Of a stretch of 64,000 nt of DNA, positions 32,103-39,978 are shown in pieces. The position numbers and the translations under genes were made by a program. Position 1 is the first letter of the stretch. Every line of letters starts with the position of its first letter. Under the pieces are notes generated by a model, which ran no database searches, had not been told where the DNA came from, and saw only the letters and a program-made list of their open reading frames with translations. Source of the stretch: Paenarthrobacter sp. GOM3 (GTDB lineage: Bacteria > Actinomycetota > Actinomycetes > Actinomycetales > Micrococcaceae); assembly GCF_018215265.2 (NCBI RefSeq), contig NZ_CP136562.1, positions 186,001-250,000 on the forward strand. Reading direction: 5' to 3'.

Positions 32103-32900
32103 TTACGCTGGCGCGTGCCAGCTCGTTCTCCAAAACCCGCATAACGCTTGGGCACATTCATCCGGCCGCTCCCAGTGCACGTTGTGGCCGGCGTCGGGAA
32201 TCACTTTCAGCTGCCGGTTGCGGCCTGCCGCCACGAACTCACGCATCTGGTCGATGGACCGTACCCGGTCCTCGGTTCCTGCGATGACCAGCAAGGGCGC
32301 TTGGACGCGCCCGGGTACTGAAGGTTCGACGCCGGTCATGGCCGCCATCGCGCTGGCGGACAGAACCGGGAAAGGTACGTCGAAGCCTTTGCTCAGCATT
32401 GCCATCTCTTGGTCGGCCAGCGGCCCGTACCAGGCGTTCATGAGCTTCGCTTTGGTGGCCGTATCGAAAAATCCTTGCTCCAACTGGGACACCAGGAGCC
32501 TCTTGAAGCCCTCATTTTGCGGCGCTGGAACCATGCCCACCAGGGTCACTGTTGCCACCAGATCCGGCCTGCTGGCGGCCAGGGTCAGGGAGACGCTGCC
32601 ACCCATCGAGTGGCCCACCACATGAACCGGATGGCCCCCCAAGTCCGAAATGAGCGCCGCCACCGAAGCAGCGGCAGTGTCCAGCGTCCACTCGAAGTCG
32701 GGCATGTCCTCGCCTGGGTGGTAGCCGGGGAGGTCGATAATCCAGACTGGCCGGCCGCCGTCGAGCAGTTTCTCCGCCAGCGGTTCCCAGTACAACGAGC
32801 CCGACGCCCAGCCGTGGATGAGTACGGCCGGAACCTGCTCCCCGGCGCCAGCGGGCACGCGAACATCCACGAATGGAAGCGGAACCGCGCTGTCAGCCAT
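32103..32900 (-). CDS. Alpha/beta hydrolase
   Basis: 265 residues. The nucleophile elbow is GHSMGG (about residues 97-102). The oxyanion-hole region is VLIHGWASGSLYWEPLAE. The acid is in IAGTEDRVRSID and the catalytic His is in IPDAGHNVHWERP. It is a cytoplasmic esterase, lactonase or C-C hydrolase; the substrate is unknown. It is divergent from the DUF1537 kinase operon and shares operator site 2, so it may open a sugar lactone for that pathway (inference). Its stop codon abuts operator site 1, upstream of gntR, so gntR may also be reached by read-through. Confidence 0.9.
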   Translation of the reverse strand: MADSAVPLPFVDVRVPAGAGEQVPAVLIHGWASGSLYWEPLAEKLLDGGRPVWIIDLPGYHPGEDMPDFEWTLDTAAASVAALISDLGGHPVHVVGHSMGGSVSLTLAASRPDLVATVTLVGMVPAPQNEGFKRLLVSQLEQGFFDTATKAKLMNAWYGPLADQEMAMLSKGFDVPFPVLSASAMAAMTGVEPSVPGRVQAPLLVIAGTEDRVRSIDQMREFVAAGRNRQLKVIPDAGHNVHWERPDECAQALCGFWRTSWHAPA

Positions 32901-32970
32901 GCCCCCAGCCTAGTGACGACAGGCACCTTGCGCGGGGAAGAGCTGTGTGTCACACTGGCATTCAAATGCT

Positions 32971-32985
32971 AGATGTCTGACATCT
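32971..32985. promoter_or_regulatory. GntR operator, site 2, in the divergent hydrolase/kinase promoter region
   Basis: AGATGTC-T-GACATCT, a perfect 15-bp palindrome followed by TAC, 35-50 bp upstream of the kinase start. It shares ATGTCnGACATCTTAC with site 1. Position near the expected -35/-10 region suggests repression of the kinase operon and probably of the divergent hydrolase. A separate GTGTG-T-CACAC dyad lies at 32945-32955, of unknown meaning. Confidence 0.78.
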
Positions 32986-33031
32986 TACATTCACAAAACT
33001 GCTACAGAGATTTCCCACGATGGAGTGCACA

Positions 33032-34513
33032 GTGACTTTTGAAGCCGACGTTCTGGCCGCTTTCCCGGCGGAAGTCCAGATTCCCGCCCAGCTGGTTGCA
33101 GATGCCGTTGCGGCGTCGGCCGCCGCCGCACCGAAGATCCTGGTGGTCCTCGACGACGACCCCACCGGCACGCAGTCCGTCGCGGACCTCGCGGTTCTCA
33201 CCCGCTGGGAGGTCCAGGACTTCACGTGGGCCTTCACCCACATCAGTGAAAACCACACCAAACCTGCCGTCTACGTCCTCACCAATACCCGGAGTCTGGA
33301 CCCTGCCGAAGCCTCAACCCGTAACGAAGAGATCGTGCGCAACGCATTGGCCGCGGCTGGCCCAGCCGGTTTGAAGCTCGGATTCGTCAGCCGCAGCGAC
33401 TCCACCCTCCGCGGCCACTACCCGCTGGAGCCGGACGTCATCGCCGCCACCGTGGCCGCTGAAACCGGCGAAACCACCGATGGCGTCGTCATCGTTCCCG
33501 CGTTCCCCGACGCTGGCCGCGTCACCATCGGGGGAGTCCACTACATGCGGGGCGACGCCGGTTCGCTCACCCCCGTGGCCGAGACCGAGTTCGCCAAGGA
33601 CGCAAGCTTCGGCTTCGCCAATTCCGAGATGGCCAAGTATGTGGAGGAGAAGTCGCAGGGTCGATTCCCCGCCAGCGACGTGATCGTCCTGGACCTGAAC
33701 ATCATCCGCGCAGGTGCCTCCGCCCAGGACCCCGCCATCTCCGCGAAGGCCATCGCCGACGCCATCGAGCCCGCCACCAACTCCACCCCGATCGTGGCCG
33801 ACATCGTCACCGAGAACGACTTCCGTGCCCTGGCCCTGGGCCTTGAAGAAGCAGAACGCCGCGGCAAGAAGCTCCTCTACCGCGTAGGTCCGCCGTTCGT
33901 TCGTGGCCGCATCGGCCAGGAGATCCGCACGGCCCTCACCTCCCAGGAAGCCTACGCAGGCAACACTCCCTCCACTGCAGGCGGACTGATCGTGGTCGGC
34001 TCCCACGTCGGCGTGACCACCCGCCAACTGAACAACCTCACTGCCGAGCACAGCTCGGCGAGGATCATCGAGATCGATGTAGAACAGCTGCTGGGCGCTG
34101 AAGCCGATGCCTACATCGCAACCGTTGTGTCCGACGTCGTCGGTGCCCTTCGCGACGGCGACGTCATCGTCCACACCAGCCGCCTGCTCATCAAGACCGA
34201 CGACGCCGCAGCGAGCCTGAAAATCGCCCGCACCGTCTCGGCCGCCGTCGTCGCCGTGGTGAACCGCACCCTGAAGACCTTCCCGCCGCGGTTCGTCATT
34301 GCCAAGGGCGGCATCACCTCCTCGGATGTCGCCGCGCACGGCTTGGAAATCCGACACGCGATCGTCCGCGGGCCCATGCTTCCGGGCATCGTCTCGCTGT
34401 GGGAACCCGTGGACGGCCCCGCAAAGGGCATCCCGTACATCGTCTTCGCTGGCAATGTGGGCGACGACCAGTCCCTGACCCACGTCACCCGCAAGCTCAG
34501 CGCCACTTTCTAG
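33032..34513 (+). CDS. Four-carbon acid sugar kinase family protein (DUF1537, OtnK/DtnK-like)
   Basis: 493 residues from GTG 33032, preferred because GGAG lies 6 bp upstream; an ATG at 33020 gives 497 residues and contains that GGAG. N-terminal VVLDDDPTGTQSVADLAVLTRW and FVSRSDSTLRGHYPLEPDVI are hallmarks of DUF1537. The C-terminal nucleotide-binding domain has FVIAKGGITSSDVAAHGL and FAGNVGDDQSLTHV. Known members phosphorylate 3-oxo-tetronate, D-threonate or D-erythronate with ATP. It is the first gene of a four-gene rightward operon with an LtnD-like dehydrogenase. Confidence 0.92.
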   Translation: MTFEADVLAAFPAEVQIPAQLVADAVAASAAAAPKILVVLDDDPTGTQSVADLAVLTRWEVQDFTWAFTHISENHTKPAVYVLTNTRSLDPAEASTRNEEIVRNALAAAGPAGLKLGFVSRSDSTLRGHYPLEPDVIAATVAAETGETTDGVVIVPAFPDAGRVTIGGVHYMRGDAGSLTPVAETEFAKDASFGFANSEMAKYVEEKSQGRFPASDVIVLDLNIIRAGASAQDPAISAKAIADAIEPATNSTPIVADIVTENDFRALALGLEEAERRGKKLLYRVGPPFVRGRIGQEIRTALTSQEAYAGNTPSTAGGLIVVGSHVGVTTRQLNNLTAEHSSARIIEIDVEQLLGAEADAYIATVVSDVVGALRDGDVIVHTSRLLIKTDDAAASLKIARTVSAAVVAVVNRTLKTFPPRFVIAKGGITSSDVAAHGLEIRHAIVRGPMLPGIVSLWEPVDGPAKGIPYIVFAGNVGDDQSLTHVTRKLSATF

Positions 34514-34542
34514 AAGCACCCCCACATTCAATGGAGAACACC

Positions 34543-35445
34543 ATGACCAGCAGCAACTACACCGTCACAGTCCTGGGCCTCGGTGCCATGGGCCTGCCCA
34601 TGGCAACCCGCCTCGCATCCGAACTGACCGTTCACGGCTTCGACATCGCCGAGCCGCGCCTTGAACTCGCAGCAGCGGCCGGGATCAAGACCTTCGCCTC
34701 AGCCCGTGAAGCTTCCCAGGACGCCGACGCACTGTTTCTGGCGGTCCGCAACGGCGAACAGCTCAACGATGTCCTCTTCGGCGAGAACGGCGTTGCATCG
34801 GAACTGAAGCCGGGCGCCGTCGTGATCCTTGGCAGCACGGTCGGCACTGAAGCCATCCCGGCCACAATTGCCAAGCTGGCCGAGTACGGCGTGGCCCTCG
34901 TGGACGCTCCGCTGTCCGGTGGCCCGAAGCGTGCCGGTGAAGGCGACCTGCTGATCGTGGTCGGCGCCGAGCCGGAAGCACTGGAGAAGGCCCGTCCCGC
35001 GCTGGAGCTCCTGGCTTCCACCCTGAGCATCGTGGGGGACAAGCCCGGCGACGGACAGGCACTCAAGACCGTCAACCAGCTCCTGTGCGGCGTGCACATT
35101 GCCGCTGCTGCCGAGGCCATGGCCCTCGCCGACGCCCTCGGCCTGGACCAGGCCAAGACCCTCGCCGCACTCGAAGCCGGTGCCGCGGGTTCCTTCATGC
35201 TCTCCAACCGCGGCCCGCGCATCCTCGAGGCCTACACGGAGGACGGCGCCGAGGTCCTCAGCCGCCTGGACATCTTCGTCAAGGACATGGGCATCGTGGG
35301 CAAGGCAACCCGCGCCGCCGGCCTTGCAGCACCCGTAGCCGCCGCCGCTGAACAGCTCTACCTGCTCGGCCAGGCCCAGGGCCTCGCCGCCGCCGACGAC
35401 TCCGCCGTCATCAAGGTTGTTGCGCCCACAAAGCGCACGTCCTAG
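34543..35445 (+). CDS. NAD(P)-dependent beta-hydroxyacid dehydrogenase (LtnD/GarR-like)
   Basis: 300 residues from ATG 34543 (MTSSNYTVTVLGLGAMGLPM); GGAG lies 8 bp upstream and an ATG at 34531 precedes it. Motifs: Rossmann GLGAMGLPMATRL, substrate loop VDAPLSGGPKRAGEGDL, catalytic Lys in GDGQALKTVNQLLCG. These define the 3-hydroxyisobutyrate dehydrogenase family; L-threonate dehydrogenase (LtnD) is the member usually linked to DUF1537 kinases. It would oxidise the sugar acid before phosphorylation. Follows the kinase by 29 bp. Confidence 0.93.
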   Translation: MTSSNYTVTVLGLGAMGLPMATRLASELTVHGFDIAEPRLELAAAAGIKTFASAREASQDADALFLAVRNGEQLNDVLFGENGVASELKPGAVVILGSTVGTEAIPATIAKLAEYGVALVDAPLSGGPKRAGEGDLLIVVGAEPEALEKARPALELLASTLSIVGDKPGDGQALKTVNQLLCGVHIAAAAEAMALADALGLDQAKTLAALEAGAAGSFMLSNRGPRILEAYTEDGAEVLSRLDIFVKDMGIVGKATRAAGLAAPVAAAAEQLYLLGQAQGLAAADDSAVIKVVAPTKRTS

Positions 35446-35462
35446 CCGCACCAGATAAACCC

Positions 35463-35496
35463 GCGACGACGGCGGTCCCCCCTCCGCCGTCGTCGC
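35463..35496 (+). terminator. Intra-operon hairpin (attenuator or processing site)
   Basis: A perfect 13-bp stem, GCGACGACGGCGG (35463-35475) and CCGCCGTCGTCGC (35484-35496), with an 8-nt loop and no T-run. It lies between the dehydrogenase and the GntP permease genes. It may lower expression of the distal genes or stabilise the upstream mRNA. Confidence 0.6.
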
Positions 35497-35546
35497 ACCT
35501 CCCACCGGTCATCTTTAGACTGGTACGTCAAAGGAGACACCCCCCA

Positions 35547-37016
35547 ATGAACCCCCTCGTTAACTCGCTGATGGTTCGGGCGGCCGATGCCCCCGCCATC
35601 AAACCCGCAGTGGAGCTGGGAACACCCCTCCTGCTGACCATCGCCGCGGCAGGCATCGCCTTGCTGTTGGTGTTGATCATCCGCTTCAAGATCCAGGCCT
35701 TCGTCGCCCTCCTGGCCGTCAGCATCCTGGTGGCTGTTGCCGCGCAGATTCCGCTCAAAGACATTTTCACCGTGGTCACCAACGGTGTGGGCAGCACCAT
35801 GGGCAAGGTCGCGTTGCTGATTGCCCTCGGCGCCATCCTTGGCCGCATGATCGAAGTTTCCGGAGGAGTCCAGTCGCTGGCGACACACTTCACTGAGAAG
35901 CTCGGTGCCAAGCGTGTTGCCGTCGCGTTGACCGCCGTCGGCTTCCTGGTGGCTATCCCGGTCTTCTTCGAGGTGGGCGTGATCGTCCTGGTCCCCATCG
36001 TTTACGCGTTCGCCAAGATCGCGAAGGTCCACCCCATCAAGTTCGGCCTGCCCATGGCCGGCATCATGCTCTCCATCCATGTGGCAGTTCCGCCGCACCC
36101 AGGGATCGTTGCGGGTGCGGGTGTCTTCGGAGCCGACATCGGCCTCATCACCATGATCTCGTTGATCATCTGCGTGCCACTCGGTTTCCTGTCCTACTGG
36201 GTTGCCAGCATCATGAACCGCAAGGACTACGAGCTCCTTCTCGGCGTCAAAGCCCAGGTTGAGGAATTCGGTTCGGCAGAAACCCTGGTACATGTTGGCC
36301 ATGACGGACCTGGAGCCCAGGCGATCGCCCCTCCCCGTCCCGGCCTGATCATGTTCCTCATCGCGGCCCCCATCGTGCAGATCCTCCTCGGCACCGTGGG
36401 TACGCTCACCATCGCCAAGGACAACTACTGGTACGGCGTCGCCTCGTTCATCGGCAACCCGTTCTTCGCCCTCCTCGTCGCGGTGGCGCTTTCCTTCTTC
36501 CTGCTCGCTGTCCGCCGCAACTGGTCGCTCAAGGAAACCGGCGAGATCTTCGAAGGTGCGCTTCCTCCCATCGCCTCCATCCTCATGGTGGTCGCGGCCG
36601 GTGGCGTCTTCGGTGAAGTCCTCCGCACCTCGGGCATCGGCGCGGCCCTGTCCCACACCCTGGACAGCCTGGGCCTGCCGGTGATCGTACTAGGCTTCAT
36701 CATCTCGCTGGCATTGCGGGCCGCGCAGGGTTCGGCAACGGTGGCCATTGTGACCACCACCGGTCTGCTCACTTCCGCTGTCATGGAAGGCGGCTACTCA
36801 CCCGCACAGATCGCTGTGATCGTGATCGCCATCGGTTTCGGGGCCCTGGGTCTCTCCCACGTTACGGATGCCGGCTTCTGGACCGTGATCCGCTACTACG
36901 GACTCACGGTGTCCGATGGCCTCAAGACCTGGACCGTCCTCACCACCATCCTGGGGTTGGCCGGCTTCGCACTCACGTACGTCGCCTGGATCCTGGTGGG
37001 AGGACTGGGCCACTAA
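35547..37016 (+). CDS. GntP-family permease (gluconate/sugar-acid H+ symporter)
   Basis: 489 residues, at least twelve hydrophobic segments. Family signatures include GVGSTMGKVALLIALGAILGRMIEVSGG, GFLVAIPVFFEVGVIVLVPIVY, SIHVAVPPHPGIVAGAG and ALRAAQGSATVAIVTTTGL, with GLSHVTDAGFWTV near the end. These match GntP/GntT/DsdX transporters of gluconate and related acids. It imports the substrate of this operon. A GGAGAC site precedes the ATG. The stop overlaps the aldolase start (TAATG). Confidence 0.95.
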   Translation: MNPLVNSLMVRAADAPAIKPAVELGTPLLLTIAAAGIALLLVLIIRFKIQAFVALLAVSILVAVAAQIPLKDIFTVVTNGVGSTMGKVALLIALGAILGRMIEVSGGVQSLATHFTEKLGAKRVAVALTAVGFLVAIPVFFEVGVIVLVPIVYAFAKIAKVHPIKFGLPMAGIMLSIHVAVPPHPGIVAGAGVFGADIGLITMISLIICVPLGFLSYWVASIMNRKDYELLLGVKAQVEEFGSAETLVHVGHDGPGAQAIAPPRPGLIMFLIAAPIVQILLGTVGTLTIAKDNYWYGVASFIGNPFFALLVAVALSFFLLAVRRNWSLKETGEIFEGALPPIASILMVVAAGGVFGEVLRTSGIGAALSHTLDSLGLPVIVLGFIISLALRAAQGSATVAIVTTTGLLTSAVMEGGYSPAQIAVIVIAIGFGALGLSHVTDAGFWTVIRYYGLTVSDGLKTWTVLTTILGLAGFALTYVAWILVGGLGH

Positions 37017-37891
37017 TGCGCGTTGCACTCCATCAGCTGGTCAACTCCGCCCTCGCCTCGGGCTCCGCTGTTCCGGCCTTTACTTGCTACGACTTCACCA
37101 CTGCCATGGCAGTCGTTTCAGCCGCGGAGGAAGCCCGGCTGGGCGTGATCCTGCTCGTGGCTCCGAAGACGGCCTCCACTTCCAACGGCCTTCGGCTGAT
37201 TGCGGCTCTGCGCGGACTTGCCGACTCCGCAAGCGTCCCGGTGTCCGTCCAGCTGGACCATGCTTCGGATCTCAAGGTCATCCGCGATTCCGTGGCCGCC
37301 GGTGCGGACGCGGTCCTGGCCGACGGTTCATCGCTGCAGTTCGAGGACAACATCGCCCTGGTCCGCGAAGTCCGTGCCGCGTTGGACGCTTCCGGACACA
37401 CCGACGTCGTGATCGAAGCGGAACTGGGCGGGCTGGCGGGCGATGAGGACAAGGCGTTCGGCGCGGAAGATGTAACGCACGACGCCGGTACGTCCGTCGC
37501 GGGATTGACTGACCCGGCGCAGGTGGCGGACTTCGTTGAGCGAACCGGAGCCCAGTTGCTGGCCATCGCGGTGGGCAACGTGCACGGCAAATACAAGGGC
37601 GAACCCAACATCCGCTGGGATGTGCTGGAGGACGTCGCGACGCGCACCGAGGTGCCGCTGGTGCTCCACGGGGCATCCGGAATCCCCGCGGACGAGCTCG
37701 CGAAAGCTCCCTCCTTGCGGGTTGGCAAGGTGAATTTCAACACCGAACTACGCACAGGGATCCTGGCCACACTCGAAGCGGAAACCGCAGAATACCGGGC
37801 AGATGGCGAGAATCTTCAGGGTTTGTTGGCGCGTTGGAACGGCACTGCGGGCGCATTCGCGGGCGCCACGCTGGAGCTGCTGAGCGCCTGA
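37016..37891 (+). CDS. Class II (zinc) fructose-bisphosphate/tagatose aldolase-family protein
   Basis: 291 residues. Zinc ligands and active-site segments are visible: SVQLDHASD (His), VIEAELGGLAGDED (Glu), LLAIAVGNVHGKYKG (His) and LVLHGASGIPADEL (His), with the phosphate-site FNTELRTG. It cleaves phosphorylated keto sugars or sugar acids to DHAP or a related product. In canonical threonate pathways the last step uses the unrelated decarboxylase OtnC and isomerase OtnI, which are absent here, so this operon either uses a different cleavage or a different substrate. Last gene of the GntR-controlled operon. Confidence 0.9.
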   Translation: MRVALHQLVNSALASGSAVPAFTCYDFTTAMAVVSAAEEARLGVILLVAPKTASTSNGLRLIAALRGLADSASVPVSVQLDHASDLKVIRDSVAAGADAVLADGSSLQFEDNIALVREVRAALDASGHTDVVIEAELGGLAGDEDKAFGAEDVTHDAGTSVAGLTDPAQVADFVERTGAQLLAIAVGNVHGKYKGEPNIRWDVLEDVATRTEVPLVLHGASGIPADELAKAPSLRVGKVNFNTELRTGILATLEAETAEYRADGENLQGLLARWNGTAGAFAGATLELLSA

Positions 37892-37930
37892 CAGCCCGTC
37901 CCAACAACACAGGGAGGCTAGGATCAGACC

Positions 37931-38323
37931 ATGATTCTGGCCTCCCTGATTTTCGCCCTGATTGCGGCTTTGCTTCACGTATTCATCTTCACCATGGAGT
38001 CCATCACCTGGACCAAGCCAGCCACGTGGAAACGCTTCAGCCTCACCTCGCAGGCCGACGCGGAGACCACCAAGTCGCTCGCCTACAACCAGGGGTTCTA
38101 CAACCTCTTCCTGGCCATAGGCGCGTTGATCGGCATCATCGCAGTCTGGGCCGGGGCTCCGCAGGTAGGTTGGACCCTCGTGTTCAGCAGCTGTGGGTCG
38201 ATGCTCCTGGCAGCGCTGGTCCTCGCGGCCAGCGGGAAAAAGTACCTCCGCGCAGCCACCACCCAAGGCATTACGCCTTTGCTCGCCGTAGTCCTGGGCG
38301 TGCTGGCCGTGACACTCACCTAG
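37931..38323 (+). CDS. DUF1304 family small membrane protein
   Basis: 130 residues, about four transmembrane helices (ILASLIFALIAALLHVFIFTMESI, NLFLAIGALIGIIAVWAG, VFSSCGSMLLAALVLAAS, ITPLLAVVLGVLAVTLT). The N-terminal helix and FYNLFLAIGA are diagnostic of DUF1304 (YqjF/YkvI-type epimerase-like label in some annotations). Function unknown. It lies 39 bp after the aldolase, so it could be co-transcribed, but its content gives no link to sugar acids. Confidence 0.88.
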   Translation: MILASLIFALIAALLHVFIFTMESITWTKPATWKRFSLTSQADAETTKSLAYNQGFYNLFLAIGALIGIIAVWAGAPQVGWTLVFSSCGSMLLAALVLAASGKKYLRAATTQGITPLLAVVLGVLAVTLT

Positions 38324-38324
38324 A

Positions 38325-38384
38325 CACGTTGGTGGCCCGCTGTTCCGCTGTTGGGCAACGACGGAACAGCGGGGCCACGACGTG
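38325..38384. terminator. Long bidirectional hairpin
   Basis: CACGT pairs with ACGTG at the base. GTGGCCCGCTGTTCCG (38332-38347) pairs with CGGAACAGCGGGGCCAC (38362-38378) with one bulged G. It separates the convergent DUF1304 and VOC genes. Confidence 0.85.
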
Positions 38385-38394
38385 CGTATCGAAA

Positions 38395-38814
38395 TTAGTG
38401 CTCCGGCGGACCGGCCTGGGCTGCGGCGTCATCCATCCACAGCACCTCCCAGTGGTGGCCATCGAGGTCGCGGAAGGCCCTGCTGTACATGAATCCGAGA
38501 TCCTGGGCGTCATAGGTCTCGGATCCGCCGGCTTCGAGGGCCTTGTTCGCCAGGGCATCTACCTCTTTGCGGCTCTCGGCTGAAATGGCGACAATAGCCG
38601 CCGTCGAATTTTTCGTATCCGCAATGGGCTGCTTGGTGAACTCGCTGAACTTGGCGTGCGTCAGGAGCATGGCGTAGATGGTGTCGCTGAAGACAACGCA
38701 GGCAGCGGTCTCATCTGTGAAGTTGGGGTTGATGGAATAGCCAAGTGCTGTGTAGAAGGACTTGGAAGCCTCGAGGTCGCTGACAGGCAGGTTCACGAAA
38801 ATAGACGTAGTCAT
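38395..38814 (-). CDS. VOC-family protein (glyoxalase/dioxygenase-like)
   Basis: 139 residues. It begins MTTSIFVNLPVSDLEASKSFYTALGYSINPNF, the first VOC module, and ends DLGFMYSRAFRDLDGHHWEVLWMD, with the metal-binding Glu in the last strand. Members bind divalent metal and include lactoylglutathione lyase relatives and antibiotic-binding proteins; this subgroup is usually annotated 'glyoxalase, extradiol dioxygenase-like'. Its start codon overlaps the stop of the Lrp-family gene, so both are on one transcript. Confidence 0.9.
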   Translation of the reverse strand: MTTSIFVNLPVSDLEASKSFYTALGYSINPNFTDETAACVVFSDTIYAMLLTHAKFSEFTKQPIADTKNSTAAIVAISAESRKEVDALANKALEAGGSETYDAQDLGFMYSRAFRDLDGHHWEVLWMDDAAAQAGPPEH

Positions 38815-39866
38815 GGCTCTGATCCTGCCGGTGTTTCGACGCCCCGTCCAGACCCCTCCCTCCAGAGCGGCAGCGGCACAACCCTGAGGCTTCGTCCGGA
38901 TTCATCGAGGACATGGCCGAGGCGCTTGTACGTCCGGACCACCGCTTGCCGGGAGATTACCGTGCTGCCAGGTGCCCGCTCGGCCAATTCGCGTTCGAAC
39001 GCCTGCGCCTCCAGGTAGTCCCGGACCCACAACGTGACCACCAGGTTGTGCGAGCCGAGTACCTGGGCACTGAGCCTGCAGTTCGTTTGTGAAGCGAAGT
39101 AGCGGCCGACGTCTTCCACGTACTGTGCCGGAACATTGAGCATGAGTGTCACCTCCCGCAGACCCCGATTCGCTGCAGTGGACGCATCGCACCTCAGCGT
39201 GATGTAGCCGGACGCCAGAAAGCGTTCCACGCGCCGTCGGGCAGTTTGCGGTGAGACGCTGCAGGCTTCTCCCAGTTCAGCCCATGAGGCACGTCCGTCG
39301 TTGGCAAGTTCCTCAAGCAACGCAGCGTCCAGCCGATCGGGCGAGTAGCTTGCCGGTGCCGTCTTGGCTTCAGCTGAGACCAGTCGGGCGCGTGCGGGTT
39401 CAAGTGTTCCGCTGCGCCATTCCGAGGCCTGCCGGTAGAGCTTGGTGACAAAGACGACTTCCCGGTGGGTGAGGCCAGGCAGCGCAGGAAAGGCTCCGGT
39501 CACGATGTCCATGAGTTCCTCGTGGCTGGACGCGAAGCAATCCATGAAGACGTCGTGGGAGCCTGTGACCATGGAGACGGTGCCGAACGCCGGCACCTCG
39601 CACAGCCTCTGTATCAGTGCTTCGCTTTCGCCGGGCAGGGAAGAAAGTTGGATGAAAGCCGACCAACCGGCACTGAGGTAGCGCTGTCCCGGAGATGGTG
39701 TGATCCATGCCAGTCCCTGTTCGGCCAACGCGTTCCAGCGCCTCGCCACAGTAGGGCCGGACAGGCCCAGAGCATCCGCAATACGGCTCCATTCCGCCCG
39801 CGGATTGATCTGAAGGGCATTAACGATTTCGAGGTCTAGTTCGGAGACATTGGCCGATTCGTTCAA
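38811..39866 (-). CDS. Lrp/AsnC-family regulator with duplicated module
   Basis: 351 residues, twice the length of a standard Lrp protein. HTH 1 is at about 8-55 (LDLEIVNALQINPRAEWSRIADALGLSGPTVARRWNALAE). It is followed by an AsnC effector domain to about 145. HTH 2 is at about 180-225 (LDAALLEELANDGRASWAELGEACSVSPQTARRRVERFL), then a second effector domain. The two-module form is common in actinobacteria. It is divergent from an MFS transporter and amidohydrolase pair, which it probably controls through dyads at 39889-39920. Confidence 0.93.
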   Translation of the reverse strand: MNESANVSELDLEIVNALQINPRAEWSRIADALGLSGPTVARRWNALAEQGLAWITPSPGQRYLSAGWSAFIQLSSLPGESEALIQRLCEVPAFGTVSMVTGSHDVFMDCFASSHEELMDIVTGAFPALPGLTHREVVFVTKLYRQASEWRSGTLEPARARLVSAEAKTAPASYSPDRLDAALLEELANDGRASWAELGEACSVSPQTARRRVERFLASGYITLRCDASTAANRGLREVTLMLNVPAQYVEDVGRYFASQTNCRLSAQVLGSHNLVVTLWVRDYLEAQAFERELAERAPGSTVISRQAVVRTYKRLGHVLDESGRSLRVVPLPLWREGSGRGVETPAGSEP

Positions 39867-39888
39867 GATTCACTGCCTTGTGTGGGTT

Positions 39889-39920
39889 TCAAACAATTTG
39901 AACGTCAGCATAACTGACGG
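39889..39920. promoter_or_regulatory. Two adjacent dyads, candidate Lrp operator
   Basis: TTCAAA-CAA-TTTGAA (39889-39903) is directly followed by CGTCAG-CATAA-CTGACG (39904-39920). Both are perfect inverted repeats, placed between the Lrp start (39866) and the MFS start (39979). Tandem dyads suit an oligomeric Lrp-type regulator. Confidence 0.5.
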
Positions 39921-39978
39921 TCATAGCGTTGTGACTCGCATCACCACCGGCGAATCCGCCCAGGACTCTAGGAAGCTC

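Noticed and set aside
32945..32955. GTGTG-T-CACAC as a CRP-type site
   Set aside because: Half-site spacing does not fit the TGTGA-N6-TCACA pattern. Mentioned only as an unassigned dyad.
33020..33031. ATG at 33020 as the kinase start
   Set aside because: The GGAG in the following bases is well placed for the GTG at 33032, and no ribosome binding site precedes 33020. The ATG remains possible.
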